Source: Dimargaris cristalligena
Taxonomy: Eukaryota > Kickxellomycota > Dimargaritomycetes > Dimargaritales > Dimargaritaceae
Assembly: GCA_027576995.1 (NCBI GenBank)
Contig: JANBQC010000017.1
Span: 1-64,000, forward strand
Direction of reading: 5' to 3'
DNA length: 64,000 bases
How positions within the stretch are numbered: position 1 is the stretch's first letter; each line of letters opens with the position of its first letter. The notes beneath the pieces were generated by a model that worked only from the letters and a program-made list of their open reading frames with translations, ran no database searches and was not told the origin of the DNA. Position numbers and translations under genes: made by a program. Positions 13,687 to 25,038 of the stretch are shown one piece after another.

Positions 13687-15708
13687 CTAAAGCTGACAAT
13701 GCCCAACGTACCGGGGGAAGGGAATAACATCTCGGATACTATCCATCCCAGTTATCATCTGGATAAACCGGTCGAAACCAATTCCGAACCCCCCGTGGGG
13801 CACGGACCCGTAGCGGCGAAGGTCCAAATACCATTGGTAGTCCTCTAGCGGAAGACCCACCATTTGAATCTTCTGCTCTAAAACGTCGACATTATGTTCA
13901 CGTAGACTCCCGCCCATTAACTCCCCTGGTCCGGGGACCAATAGATCCACACTGGCCACGGTGGCGCGTCCTTCTTCCAAGGCTGAAGTCCCGACCCTTG
14001 TAGAATAGTTGTTGGCCTTCATATAAAATGCCTTGAGGGCCGCGGGATAGTCAGTTACAAACACCGGTCCCCGGCATAACGTTTCGGCCAACCATAGTTC
14101 GTGCTCAATCTGGAGGTCGCGACCCCACACCACGGGGAATTTGAAGGCGTCCGGGTGACGGGCGGCGTGGGCTTGGAGTTCCGTCACGGCGGCGGTGTAG
14201 GTCATGCGGGCAAAGGGTCGGTCCAAGAGGGCCTCCCACACCTGGCGTAGGGCCAGCGGTCGACTGGCCGGTGCCGTCGTGGTCGTCATTGGAGGGGTCA
14301 CGGCCGCCGATGGCGAGGCGGTCCTGGACTTTCGTCTCGACGGGGTCGGGGGGCCACTGGTGTTAGAAGCCGCCGCCGGGTTACCCCACTTTTCCAAATG
14401 ACTCAGTTCTGCGTCGGCGTGGTTCCGCACGTAACCCACCACATCCTTAATCATGCGTTCGGTAAAATCCAGCAGCGGGGTCAAATCGGTGAGGAACGCC
14501 ATCTCCGCTTCGAGCATCCAGAATTCGGCCAAATGGCGACTGGTCATGGAGGGTTCGGCCCGGAACGTGGGGTTGAAGGTGTAAACCCGGTTAAACGCCT
14601 GGGTCATAACTTCCGCGTGCAGTTGGGCCGAGACGGTGGTAAAGGTGGGGCGACCGAAGAACTCGGCGGGAACCGTAGTTGATGGGGAACCAGAAAGTGG
14701 GGCTACCGTTGTCGAGTCGGATTTGGGGTTGCTGACCACTTTGAATACTTCACCCCCGCCTTCACAGTCGTGGGAGGTCAAAATGGGGGTGTGGACCTGG
14801 ACGAAGTCTTGTTCCTGTTAAAGAACATAATAAGAAGGTGGAATCGTTCAAGTCGCATTAGATTTAATGAAATATTCCCATTATTTTCAATTGTGGTATA
14901 CACTCCCCCCACCGTTCCCCAGATAATGAGTCCAACAAGACTGGGCCTTCTTCATTCGCAAGACGACTATTGCTACCATCAGAATCGACGTATTTGATTT
15001 AAAAAATAAACTTACGTGCAGGAACGTATTGAATCGATGGGTAGCCATATCTCGTACCCGCATAAGGTTGTTAAATGTCCGCGTGCGGGGTCGCAGATGG
15101 GGTATACTCCGGAGAAACTCTGTACTATGGAACTTCTTTTGCAATGGGTACGTGTCAGTAGGACATGTCCCCAGTACGACTAATTGATCCGCCTGTAATT
15201 CCCGATCCTGTTTACCCCCGGGACTGGCGGCCAACACCCCGTCAATCCGTAAACTAGCCCCCGTCGTGACCTCAGCCGACAAGCCAGCCGTACCCGGATC
15301 GCCCTTCCCCGCGCGGTTTCCGCCCGAAGTTTCGTCCGAAGCTGTCGAAATGGAGTGGTTGACTACCACTTGAATCCCGGCCGCCGTGGAACCGTCGTGG
15401 AGTTCAATAAAGGAACGGGCCTTTTGTTTGCGCACCGAACGCACCCACCCCTGGAGAGTGACGGCCTGGCCATCCGTGGAGGTGGTCAGCACCTGGCGGA
15501 TCGTGGGGCTTAAATCCCCCACCCCGAGCTCGGGTGAAGTGGGGGCGGTCGTATCGGACGGCAAGCCTGGGGAAGGTTGGTGATGACGAGAGCGACAGCT
15601 GGTCTGCAATGGGCGAGCGTACTGGAGCTCCCCTGGACGCCGCATTCGCGGGAGGAGCGAGCGTGCCCAAGTGGCTCGAGTATAGGTCACCGAGGGAATC
15701 CCGAGCAT
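13687..15708 (-). CDS. Asparaginyl-tRNA synthetase, mitochondrial type
   Basis: Two exons, 15708-15016 and 14814-13687, join in phase 0 and give about 606 residues. The N terminus is Arg-rich and lacks acidic residues over about 40 positions, as expected of a mitochondrial presequence. An OB-fold anticodon-binding domain follows (LQGWVRSVRKQKARSFIELH). The class II catalytic core carries motif 2 (FNPTFRAEPS, about residue 309) and motif 3 (GIGFDR, about 579), and ends with RDVIPFPR near the C terminus. These features match the NARS2/Slm5 family, which charges mitochondrial tRNA-Asn. The protein is longer than the usual family size. Low-complexity insertions (Gly/Thr/Ser-rich after the OB fold, Pro/Thr/Ser-rich in the core) account for the excess. 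The mitochondrial assignment rests on the N-terminal composition and family resemblance. Confidence 0.88.
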
Positions 15709-16183
15709 TAGAATATATTAGTTGGGACCCAAGGGGGGTGGGGGAAATTTAGCGGAACAGCGTCAATGTGTACGAACTAAAATAACAATGAGAGTGTCGA
15801 TTTAACCTGAGTGGTGGTCATTGACGTTAAGTTGGATTTCTAAAACCCACTCAACATGGTTGACGCAATGGGGCCCTAGTTCCATTACACGTATAAGTCG
15901 ATCTCAAGCCATACACTCTGAATGCGAGGGTGCGATTGCCTTCAGGCGAGTCACTGTAGAAGCTATGTTGCGTAAGTTGAACCTATTAGATCAATACACC
16001 GAAACACCTATATTTCGGTTGTGAGGCAAGTTAGGGATGTCCCATTACCCACTTTATTCTGTAGCAGTATCGCCATTTTAAAATCCTAATAACGTAATGG
16101 TCGAATTTGGATCATTTCAATACCTATCAGTAGCATCCCCAAATAAAGCTTCAGATAAATCGACTGGTATTATGTATAATTTA
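15709..16183. other. Intergenic between two minus-strand genes
   Basis: This is the upstream flank of the asparaginyl-tRNA synthetase gene and the 3' flank of the zinc-finger gene. It is AT-rich and no coding or RNA feature was recognised. Confidence 0.6.
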
Positions 16184-19100
16184 TTAACGGCTATAATGGC
16201 CAATAATTTCCTTCAATAAACCAACCCACTGTCCCAGTGAACAAGTGTCGGCATTTTCCAATAGGTCTACAAATACCATATCCGCTAAAGTAAGATTAAG
16301 GATAAACTGAAATTGGCATGTGGCTTGAAACATATTCCACTCGATGTCCCCATTCAGCTGGGCCTGACAGCAGGATCCTAGAGTCTGTTGGGGTGATTAT
16401 TGGTTTGTTGAGTGGGGGCATAGATAAGTGATTAGTTGACGGTGGTAGCCATCAGCACAAGTATGCGCACAATTCCATATAAACACACTGTGCCTAAAGT
16501 ATAGTTCGACTTGCCATTAAAGTCTCTGCCTCAATTATGTCCATAATTCCAAAAAAATATATACAAAAATTCCATAATCCCTACCTCCAGAATTGCATGG
16601 TAGAGCTGGAATGGCTCAGTTTCAAGAGTGGCTAACCGTGCTTTGAAGGCCTCGATATGTTCCCTGATAGCTCGACAGCGGGTTAAGTCGTCTACACAAG
16701 GAATCCCACGCATCAAAGTAAGAATATACCAATCGTTGTTAATAACCATCAAGACAATTCCTCCAAAATTGGGGTCGTTGCATAAACCCACCCCCACGTA
16801 CATATGTTGAGGCGAGATAGCCCGATGATGCTACTTACTTAGTTCCAGAGCGATCACTAAAGTTCGGACCATCTCGACCGAAATTCGCACGCAACTTTCC
16901 GGGTCCATCACCTGCTTGTGGATCAGTTTCGCCACTACCGTCAACCTGCAATCCGCCGCCAGTCCAGACATACCATGCGTGTCGGCGAAGTCCGCCAATT
17001 GGGAGGCCATTTTCACCAGGGATACCAGTCGGTTATACCGCTGGCATACTTCTAAACCGCTGATCCAGAGTAGCAGCACGGTCTGTTCCCAGTGGGCCTT
17101 GAGGGAATAGGAGACGGAGGCCGATACAGGGTTTCCCCCTGGCCCACCGAGTAAGCCAACCTCGATCAGCCGGGCGGTTTCATCGAGAAGGTCCCAAATC
17201 TTGAGTTCGCGGGCCGTATTACCTCCTAGAATAGATGAGGGGGAAATCAAGGTATTCTGGCATATCGCCGTGATGGACTGCAGAGAGCCTCGGGGAATAT
17301 TCTAGGAGACGAAAATGATAATAATGACTCAGGAATATAATCAGTTAAAATTGCCCAGCTCGGAGTTAGATACAGCCTTTTAGATCAATCATGCAGATTC
17401 ATCAGCTGGTGCGTTTAAGTCGACCGGAAACCCGGCCCAGGTGGATAAACCAACCAAGGGAATGGGTTGGTGAGAAATATAAACAGGTGTACTTACTGAA
17501 ATATGAGTGGACAGTGTATCGCCGTTCACTCCGAAAACAGTCGCTACGAAATCGACAATACTATCACCAACGAGATGGGATTCCAACTGACTGCTACATA
17601 CTATAATTAGCCGTACGATGATCCGTCGGATCTGGCAAATAGGGACTGTGAGCTGGGAATTGGGCGCCAAGGAGTGGGCTCGCAATAGCCGGGCCAGGCA
17701 CACCAGAGTGTCTCGAACACATAAGTGTTGCCATAATACTATATATATATATTAAATGAGAGGTGAGAAACATAAATGGTAGTCAAAGAATATTTCTGTT
17801 AGATACGTCGTATAATGCTTTTACAGGTAGGTTAGTTTTAAACCGGGGGCGGTATCTACCAAGAGCCTTGGTGCATTCAATACAACCCCGAGGGAGTGGA
17901 TATTATGGGAAACCCGGCAATAAGAATACCTGGATATACCTATAGTATGATCATGGCAATTTACTTACCTTGAGCTAAGTTCAAGAGAACGTCCGGTACT
18001 TGCTCGGGGGACTTCCGTTCAAGCTTTTCAATATTTTTAAAGGTTTGGAGAGCGTCTAGAAACAATAGTCCAAGCAGAAGTCGTTTTAGGATCACACACT
18101 ATAGATTGGCAACGGATGACTATTAAATATCGCCAAAATGCCATTAACCCCTAGGTAAAGTACCCTGATTTCCGGGGTGCGGTGGCCAACGGAAATATAC
18201 GGAACTGTAGATCTGTTTCAAAAGACTAATACTTACCATGGACCTTGTCCGGCAGGCTAAAGTAATTCTTAGCGCCCGATTGCGGTTTTTCTAGCATATT
18301 CATGTACATTTCCAATTAGAACCCCGTATTCAGAAATTATTTGTTAAATACAGGCCAAAATTGGCTTTTAACCACTTATAGGATTAAACCACTACGGGAT
18401 AATATATAGATATTGTACGCCGGGACCCACGGGAAGCTATCTTGGTACCCTTCCTACTGTTTAAGTATAAACACTGCCTACCTCCTCGTCCCCCCGGTTT
18501 ACTGCCCTTTCTCGTTGGAGTCTGCTTATTGACGGTTTGGATGTGTTTGCTAGTGGTCAAATGGCTATGTAGCGTCTTTTCGTTGGTGAAGGTTTTCCGA
18601 CATGGTTCACATCGTAGACTGACATCTTTAACTGGGGGTATTTTCGGGCGGCCGGGCGAGTAGAGATCCCCATTAGAGTGGGATTTAGGGGAGCTCAGTT
18701 CCCCGATTAAAGAGGGGCAGGGTGACTTAAGGGGACTGCTACTATGAAGCCCCACGCCTAGCTTCGATTCTATTCTAGGGGGCGTAGATAGATGGGCAGA
18801 CTGACTCGGTACTATTTCTTCTAGAGTAGAGCGGCTAATCGGGGCAAATACTATAGGAGTTGTGAGAGGAACATTGATACCAATAGCATACGAAATGTAA
18901 TCATTAATACTAGATCATGTATATGTATATATATGATCAAGTTTTAGATAATTACTACCATCGGGACCCAATACCCTACCAAACCAGAGAGCACGAGCAT
19001 CAGTTAGATTGGTGCAGTGCTTCTTATTATTTCAGTATAATTATTTGTATAGTGGGGCGGTCGCTGGCTTGTCAGATGGACCGAAAATCAATTCCGTCAG

Positions 19101-19218
19101 TGGAAAACGGGCTCGAGGTGAGTGTTAAACGACGATACTTACTGCTTGGCAATTGGCAGCCCGACAATTGCAAAGGCAGGGCCTGGGCCACAGTGGACAG
19201 TAGCTTTTGGGTGTCCAT
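16184..19218 (-). CDS. Eight-exon C2H2 (U1/JAZ-like) zinc-finger protein, function unknown
   Basis: Eight exons fit on the minus strand: 19218-19143, 18850-18482, 18290-18237, 18055-17969, 17738-17497, 17277-16839, 16691-16585 and 16384-16184. Every junction is in phase with a GT-AG intron, and the total is about 524 residues ending in TAA. A single zinc finger lies at about residues 106-128. Its ligands are C106, C109, H122 and H128 (C-x2-C-x12-H-x5-H), the spacing of U1/matrin/JAZ-type fingers that often bind double-stranded or structured RNA. The rest, about residues 150-524, is Leu-rich and predicted helical, resembling an ARM/TPR-like scaffold. I do not recognise the family. It is divergent from DAD1 across 738 bp. 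The phase consistency of all eight exons makes the gene model strong, although no domain beyond the finger is named. Confidence 0.75.
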
Positions 19219-19956
19219 CGGGGGGGGGAGGTAGACGGCGGTAAGAATGGGACTGAGGGCACTTGACTAATCGCCAGGCGAATGCGGAAAATACGGAAGT
19301 AGCGGTTTGTGGGGCACTGCTTAAAAAGGTAGTTTTTATATATGCTCGGATCGGGCTGTGGGATTCAACAACACCAAGCCAAGACCACCGAATAGTTCAC
19401 TATTAAATATAACTAAAGAAGATGAACAGGTTCAATGGGGACCATTCGGTCTGACATGGACTGCATTACTATTACTAATGTATATATATTTTTTTGTCTC
19501 AATTCCACATTCCGTCTACTAACCCTTCCATGAAATAACAGCTGCAGCTTGACTCCGGGGTGAAAAGGGAGGGGACTAGCTAGAGACGCAGTCGAAAGAG
19601 CCCGCCAGCTAAAATTAAAGCCTGCCTTTAACTCCCCCTCCTCCTTCCCTATATGCACATGTTGTCAATACCCTATACATTCACAATTTGCCTTAGGTCA
19701 ACCACCACCACCACCCTTGTTTACCATCCGATTAGTGGGGTACTCTCTATTTTCATTACTAAAACCACTCAACTCCTCTCGCCGTGCTTTCCAAACCCTG
19801 GTCACTTTGAACATAACCATTGCCTTCCGTTCACCCAAACCACCTCCCTTTTATTATTATTATTATCATTATAGCCCAATTATCAGCCCTCCCTCCCTCC
19901 GACCTTCCCCGCCCTTAACCGCCAGAGTAGCATTGCTCTCCCATTGCAACAATACC
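19219..19956. promoter_or_regulatory. Shared upstream region of the zinc-finger gene and DAD1
   Basis: The two coding starts (19218 minus, 19957 plus) face away from each other across 738 bp, so both promoters must lie here. The DAD1 side is CT-rich for about 200 bases before its ATG, with a TTA trinucleotide run near 19853-19875. A perfect core-promoter element could not be assigned. Confidence 0.45.
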
Positions 19957-20460
19957 ATGTCCAGCTCCGGCGATTCCCAAGCTTTTGAACGCGAACGCAA
20001 CCACCTCATCTACGAAATTGCCCAGGTAGGCAATTGCCCCATAGCAACGGTTTATAGTCTCTTAGCTCTACGTGGCTATATATATATATATCTCCCCTTT
20101 TTGATGGACCTAGCCGCTTTTCCCGAGAGCCATGATGATATGTACCTTGGATAGTATATACCCAGCGCTGGGAAGTGTTTTTAGGAGCATCCGTCATAGG
20201 ATATAGATCCACTTGAATTATATCTACTGAACTTTTTTTTTCTATCGCTTCACCCCCTTCACCCGTTTTCTAAATCATTTCATGCCCATTAACCCCAGGG
20301 GCTAGATCGGCTAACCAACAATCTTTCGCAATTAAATCGCAACCTCCAAGACGCCAATTCGCTGGGCCAAAGTATGGAGCAGACCGCTGATGTATGGCGG
20401 GCATTTAATCAACAAATTGCCCAAACCTCCAACGACCCTTCGGATAATCGAGTGGAGTGA
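19957..20460 (+). CDS. DAD1: DASH complex subunit Dad1
   Basis: Exon 1 (19957-20025) encodes 23 residues and exon 2 (20299-20460) encodes 53 residues plus a TGA stop, joined in phase 0, for 76 residues in all. The signature is FERERNHLIYEIAQ followed by LNRNLQDANSLGQSMEQT and VWRAF. This matches the Dad1 family, which has an FERER..LI.EI start, an NLN.LNR.LE core and a W-x-F near the end. Budding yeast Dad1 is 94 residues. Dad1 is part of the ten-subunit DASH/Dam1 ring that couples kinetochores to spindle microtubules in fungi. The protein is almost entirely helical, as expected. Because the coding sequence is split into two tiny exons, it is easily missed by automatic gene calling. Confidence 0.86.
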
Positions 20461-22332
20461 TGTGGTGTGTGATACCCTGTAATAAATACTACCAATCCTA
20501 ACCCCCCCCCCCACGCACACACACACATACACACAAATCACCGTTATTTTATTCCATAATACTATTGGTAAGGTTTAGAGGGTTTGATATGCCTAGGTGG
20601 TCATTGATATAATCCACGGATTAGACACACAAGGGGAATAGCTTCCATCTGGGTCTATAGTGGGAACAGCAGCCTACAGGACCAGGCCTCCCCGCAGACG
20701 CAAGCAGATATTCAGTTTTTTATTGGAGTGGAATTTCACTCTAAAGACTCACCTGACTGCACTTAGTTGCGCTTACAAACAAGGTACAATAAGGTCGACA
20801 AAGCACCCACCCTATCGCATTGCCAGACAAGGTCAAGTATTTGAGATTATTGAATATCGCGTAAGTATGTAGCTCTTGCAACCCTCAGAGAGGGCGGACA
20901 ACCCTGAGTCAGGATGACCCCTCATCTCAACCAATGAGAACGCTCCATCTAACCCCCTCACTATAGCGGCCCCCTCCGAACAAGCAGCGAACGGCAGTCA
21001 CTCTACCCAGATACCAGAGATATAGATATAAAAGAAGTAGCGACTCGCATACTCAAAAGATCTTCATGTTTCAATAAAATACTTATTTTAAACTTATATA
21101 TCTTTTCCATAAATAACCCTCCTCGGTATTTACTAGTTTACTTAGTCCCCACTCGGATTTCCGTCATACTCTGAGGCAGGATTCAACCCACAAACGAAAT
21201 TAATCCAACCTGTATATGATGTCGACAGAAATCAAGGTTGGAAAATATAATTTGAACAAATTAAATCAGCCTCATCATTCGGCCTCTTTGGCATACCGCC
21301 AATCTATACGCTACACCATATTCAGTGGTCATTCAGCAGGATGATGATGATAAAAGGCGTGGTTTACTCAGTAAGATATGTATTTTTCAGTATTATAGAA
21401 TCGGAGTCTTGCAAAAAAATGAACAATAAATTTAGGGCAATAACGGGCAGAGGTAATTTTCAAAATTGAATAGGTTGTGGTTGAAAATACGAGAATGGTC
21501 GAGAACAAATATAGAGATTAGAGGAAGCAAAATTGTGCATGTTTCAAAATTTAGTCAAAAATTATTATAAAAAATAATGAAAATAGGATATTAAACCGTG
21601 GAAAATTATTAGAAAAAAAAACCGCCGGTTACGGGTGGACTGTGACTGATTCACATTCTACAAAATTATATCATTCCTAAAAATAATTAAAATAGATAAG
21701 TGTGGGGGGTGAAGCAGTAGGGTAGTTAAATAACCGTGGTATTAGGGACAAAATTGACGGTTGCAGGGTTTTGGAAAAGAGTCAATTTAAAAAGAGAAGT
21801 CCTAAGCCGCACCCAAAGACAAAGGGGCAAATATGGATGCGAAGATGATATGGACGCATGCCAAAGACTCCGATAGCAGCCAAACTATAGAAGAACACGG
21901 CGAATATAGCCAGAAACCAATAGCACCAATAAGTGCAATTCAAAATTTAAACGACCAAGTTCAGGTGAGTGGAATGCGTGGTGAAAGCAACCTCATCACA
22001 GAAGGAAGGGATAATAAGACAAACAAAAATGTAACCGCACATGGCAGCGGGCGTCTTTTTCTCAAAAAAGAAAATGACAAAGGAATACAAGGGGATAAAA
22101 AGAAACAATGGGTGCCTTACCATCCCACGCACAAGGTCCGCCTGAGCACACATACAAACACAGCAATGAAACAGAAGGGTCGGAAAAGGAGAAGAGAGGG
22201 GAAGGGGGGGGTGAGGGAGAGGTGGTGAATATCAGGAATATAAATAGTTACAAATTTAAGTATTCAAGGAACGCTGAAGTTGCCATACAGGTAAGCCAAA
22301 AGTGGGAGGGTACATAATTAAATCAGCACTCT
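20461..22332. other. Convergent intergenic region; one weak exon-like piece
   Basis: This lies between the 3' ends of DAD1 (+) and the HMG-box gene (-). It includes a C-run plus CA microsatellite at 20502-20535 and very AT-rich DNA at 21040-21800. A plus-strand frame at about 20660-20863 ends at a good donor (CGC|GTAAGTATG) and reads plausibly (GQVFEIIEYR), so part of a small unrecognised gene may lie here. A plus frame at 21833-22228 (131 residues, Lys-rich) has no recognisable features and probably overlaps the HMG gene's 3' untranslated region. Confidence 0.4.
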
Positions 22333-25038
22333 TCAGGACTGCTCCGACATGCTAACATAAGGCCGCTTCTCAGCTGCGCTCAGCGTCTTCCATTTTTGAG
22401 CCATAAAACGAACAAAATCATGGCTATTCATAGAGGGGCTGAGCTGGAACTCCGAGTGAGTTGGCGTCAGGGCAGGCGTAGAGGTGCTGCCAATTCCCGA
22501 CAGGTGTTTACCATCGCTATCCTTACGGGAGAACAGGGAAGAAGAGAGATCGTCATCACGACCACCAGACGGCGAACCAGCCGAGCTATGAATAGTATCA
22601 CTGAGGCCATACATATCCAAGGTGTCCTGAATCTGCTCAGCTGACATGGGCTCTAAGTTGTTCATAAAACTATCCGGGCCGACCCCCATCATGTTGCCCG
22701 CGTTGGCGTTCTGAAGAGCGAGCTGCTCCTCCTGCACAAAAAGAGCGAAGGAGCTACGACAGCGCCTACTATTGGATGATGTGGAGGAGGACTTTTTAGT
22801 TTTCATGGAACGGGTGCGGCTCAGTTTGGCGTCGGCGTAAGCGCTCCCTGCGGTGGCGGGCTGAGGTTGCGAGCCATGCATAATGTAACCGCCCGCTTGG
22901 CCGTGGGTTTGCGAGTGAGAATGCTCCATATTCGGAAGGGACATACCGTGATTGCCGTTCATCATAGTGGGAACGCCACTCGGCATCATGGACATACCGG
23001 CGGAAGCGGCGTTAGGACCTCCCATGGGCATCCCATTCATATCCAGCTGGCCCACCAGGCCAGGGTTCTGGCCATGGGGCTGAATGGTAAGACCGTTCAT
23101 ACTCTGAGCAGCTGCTAAAGCAGCGGCGTGGTGGGGATTAGCGCTGTACTGACCGACCGACATGAGATTGGGAACACCTCCCTGGTGGAAGGAGTAGTTC
23201 GAGACGGCCGAAGCGGCCGCACTAGATCCGGGGGCGCCCCCGGGCTGAGACCCGACATTAGCGGCAGCGACGGCACCTTGGGAAGAGGTAGGATAAAACT
23301 CCTGAGGGGTCGACTGGAGTAATGAAGCGGAATGAAGGGGGTGGGACGGGTTACCTCCATTGGGGAAGAGGGAAGCCATCATGTGACCGTGGCGACTGGT
23401 CGGGGTCGGGTGCTGGGAAACGGCATGGTGCTGAGGTGATGGTATATTGGAGTTGGGGGTGGGCAACGAAGCGGCTGAGAAGGCTTGGGCAGCGGCAGCC
23501 GGCAAATAACCCGAAGGGTTGGAGCCGGAAGGAGTGCGGTGCTCCATGCCGGGAGGCGGGGTCAGGTCGGACACGGGGTTCGGAGTGTGGCTACCGGGAG
23601 TGGGGAGCCCAGGGGTGTTAGGGAGGCTGTTAGGCAGCGAAGTGGCCACCGACATAATCTTATTGGGGGTTTGGGGGTAATTGTACAACAAATAGTCGTA
23701 ATTGGCCATGGGTTCACCGGGGCGAGGCGCGCCCATTTTGGGGAAATGATCCATAGGCAGTTGGTACATGTGCTGCTCACGACTCATGAAAGGGTAAGGC
23801 TGACCAGAAATATCATGGGGGATGGTTCGCCAATCATTGAAGCTAAGGGGTGAAATGCCTTGGGCAGAATAAGGGGGAATACCGGCGCTCTTGGCCTGCA
23901 GTGATGACTTGGCGGGCCGTGGGGGAATCCGGCCGTGAATTTCCACATCCCGGTCATAGCGCTCCCGGTCGGCCTTGGCCATATCTTGGTAGGGTTTTTT
24001 GGCGTCATTACTCAGCGCCTTCCACTCATTACTCATCATTTGAACAAACTCGCGGTTCTTGATGGAGGCTTGGCCAGGGTTGCGGACTTTACGTTGCTCA
24101 TTAACGAAGAAGATGAAGGCGTTACGGAATCGCTTGTAGGTATTGCGAGGGGCAATCAGAGGTGTGGCTGGGGCGGAGCTACTAGTGCCACCACTACCGC
24201 TACCGTTTCCGCCTGACCCAGGTCCGCTTTCGGCGGATTGGGAATCGTTATCATTCACACTGGTAGTGGCCGAAGGAGGGCCGCCCTGGCCGTAGCCGTG
24301 GTTGCTGCTACCGTCGCCAGCGCCCATGCCACCATCGGTGCCGTGGGGGGTGGTTTGGCCGTTCTGATCGAAACCATCGTGTCCGGAGTCATGGCGACTA
24401 AGGGATTCGACTGGTTGGCCACCGTGGAAGGCCTGCAGTTGAATTTGTTGACCAGGATGGCCGTAGGGATACATCCCAGTGGACCGTTGTGAAGGGGGTT
24501 GGGCCAGGTAAGGATGGCCGTGGTTATGATGACCATGGTGGTGAGCCGCGGGATCGCCGTGTTCATTGGCAGCTTCCTGCTTCAGGTATTCGCCGTGGGC
24601 TCCCTGGTGGTGGTAGGTGGGCCCGGCGGAGTTGTAGGCCTCACTACCGGGGGCCAAATGGTTCACATCCATTTGACCAAACGAATGGCCAGCGGAAAAG
24701 TGACCATTGGCGCTCCCGTTGCCGGATTCTCCGGACCGGTCGTAGTTGGGAAAGGATGAGTGGGGATGCTGAAGCATAGTGGCTGAGTTATGCAACTGTA
24801 CAAAACTACCCGTATGATCAGGCAGAGCAGATGATAGGGTATCTTTATGAGCGAGTTGCTGGCTGTGGTGCTGAAGGGGGATCGACTCGAGTTTCAGTCC
24901 ACTGTGGCTATGAGTGACGGGCGGGAAAGTGTGATGAGACACTTGACCGTTAGAATCGCGAGCGGACGAATAGTGAGGATCAGCGCAAGTATCCGAGTGC
25001 TGAGATAATGAGGTGGATAATTCCAATTCAGAGGTCAT
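22333..25038 (-). CDS. HMG-box regulator with one full box and a split second box
   Basis: A single uninterrupted frame of 901 residues. The N-terminal 290 residues are His/Gly/Gln/Ser-rich. A full HMG box lies at about 298-372 (FRNAFIFFVNEQRK, then EFVQMMSNEWKALS and KKPYQDMAKADRERYD). A long Pro/Ser/Gly/Asn-rich middle follows. Near residue 756 a basic cluster leads into RCRSSFALFVQEEQ, which looks like HMG helix 1. About 90 residues later the chain reads DFVRFMAQKWKTLSAAEKRPY, which looks like helix 2 and the start of helix 3, and it stops soon after at a TGA. HMG boxes of this kind bind or bend DNA, so a nuclear transcription regulator is likely. The first box has the shape of fungal HMG-box repressors/activators, but no orthologue is assigned. 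The truncated second box may mean a missed 3' exon. Confidence 0.85.
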   Translation of the reverse strand: MTSELELSTSLSQHSDTCADPHYSSARDSNGQVSHHTFPPVTHSHSGLKLESIPLQHHSQQLAHKDTLSSALPDHTGSFVQLHNSATMLQHPHSSFPNYDRSGESGNGSANGHFSAGHSFGQMDVNHLAPGSEAYNSAGPTYHHQGAHGEYLKQEAANEHGDPAAHHHGHHNHGHPYLAQPPSQRSTGMYPYGHPGQQIQLQAFHGGQPVESLSRHDSGHDGFDQNGQTTPHGTDGGMGAGDGSSNHGYGQGGPPSATTSVNDNDSQSAESGPGSGGNGSGSGGTSSSAPATPLIAPRNTYKRFRNAFIFFVNEQRKVRNPGQASIKNREFVQMMSNEWKALSNDAKKPYQDMAKADRERYDRDVEIHGRIPPRPAKSSLQAKSAGIPPYSAQGISPLSFNDWRTIPHDISGQPYPFMSREQHMYQLPMDHFPKMGAPRPGEPMANYDYLLYNYPQTPNKIMSVATSLPNSLPNTPGLPTPGSHTPNPVSDLTPPPGMEHRTPSGSNPSGYLPAAAAQAFSAASLPTPNSNIPSPQHHAVSQHPTPTSRHGHMMASLFPNGGNPSHPLHSASLLQSTPQEFYPTSSQGAVAAANVGSQPGGAPGSSAAASAVSNYSFHQGGVPNLMSVGQYSANPHHAAALAAAQSMNGLTIQPHGQNPGLVGQLDMNGMPMGGPNAASAGMSMMPSGVPTMMNGNHGMSLPNMEHSHSQTHGQAGGYIMHGSQPQPATAGSAYADAKLSRTRSMKTKKSSSTSSNSRRCRSSFALFVQEEQLALQNANAGNMMGVGPDSFMNNLEPMSAEQIQDTLDMYGLSDTIHSSAGSPSGGRDDDLSSSLFSRKDSDGKHLSGIGSTSTPALTPTHSEFQLSPSMNSHDFVRFMAQKWKTLSAAEKRPYVSMSEQS

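Noticed and set aside
21833..22228. Plus-strand frame of 131 codons from ATG, Lys/Arg-rich.
   Set aside because: No family features and it overlaps the probable 3' untranslated region of the HMG-box gene.
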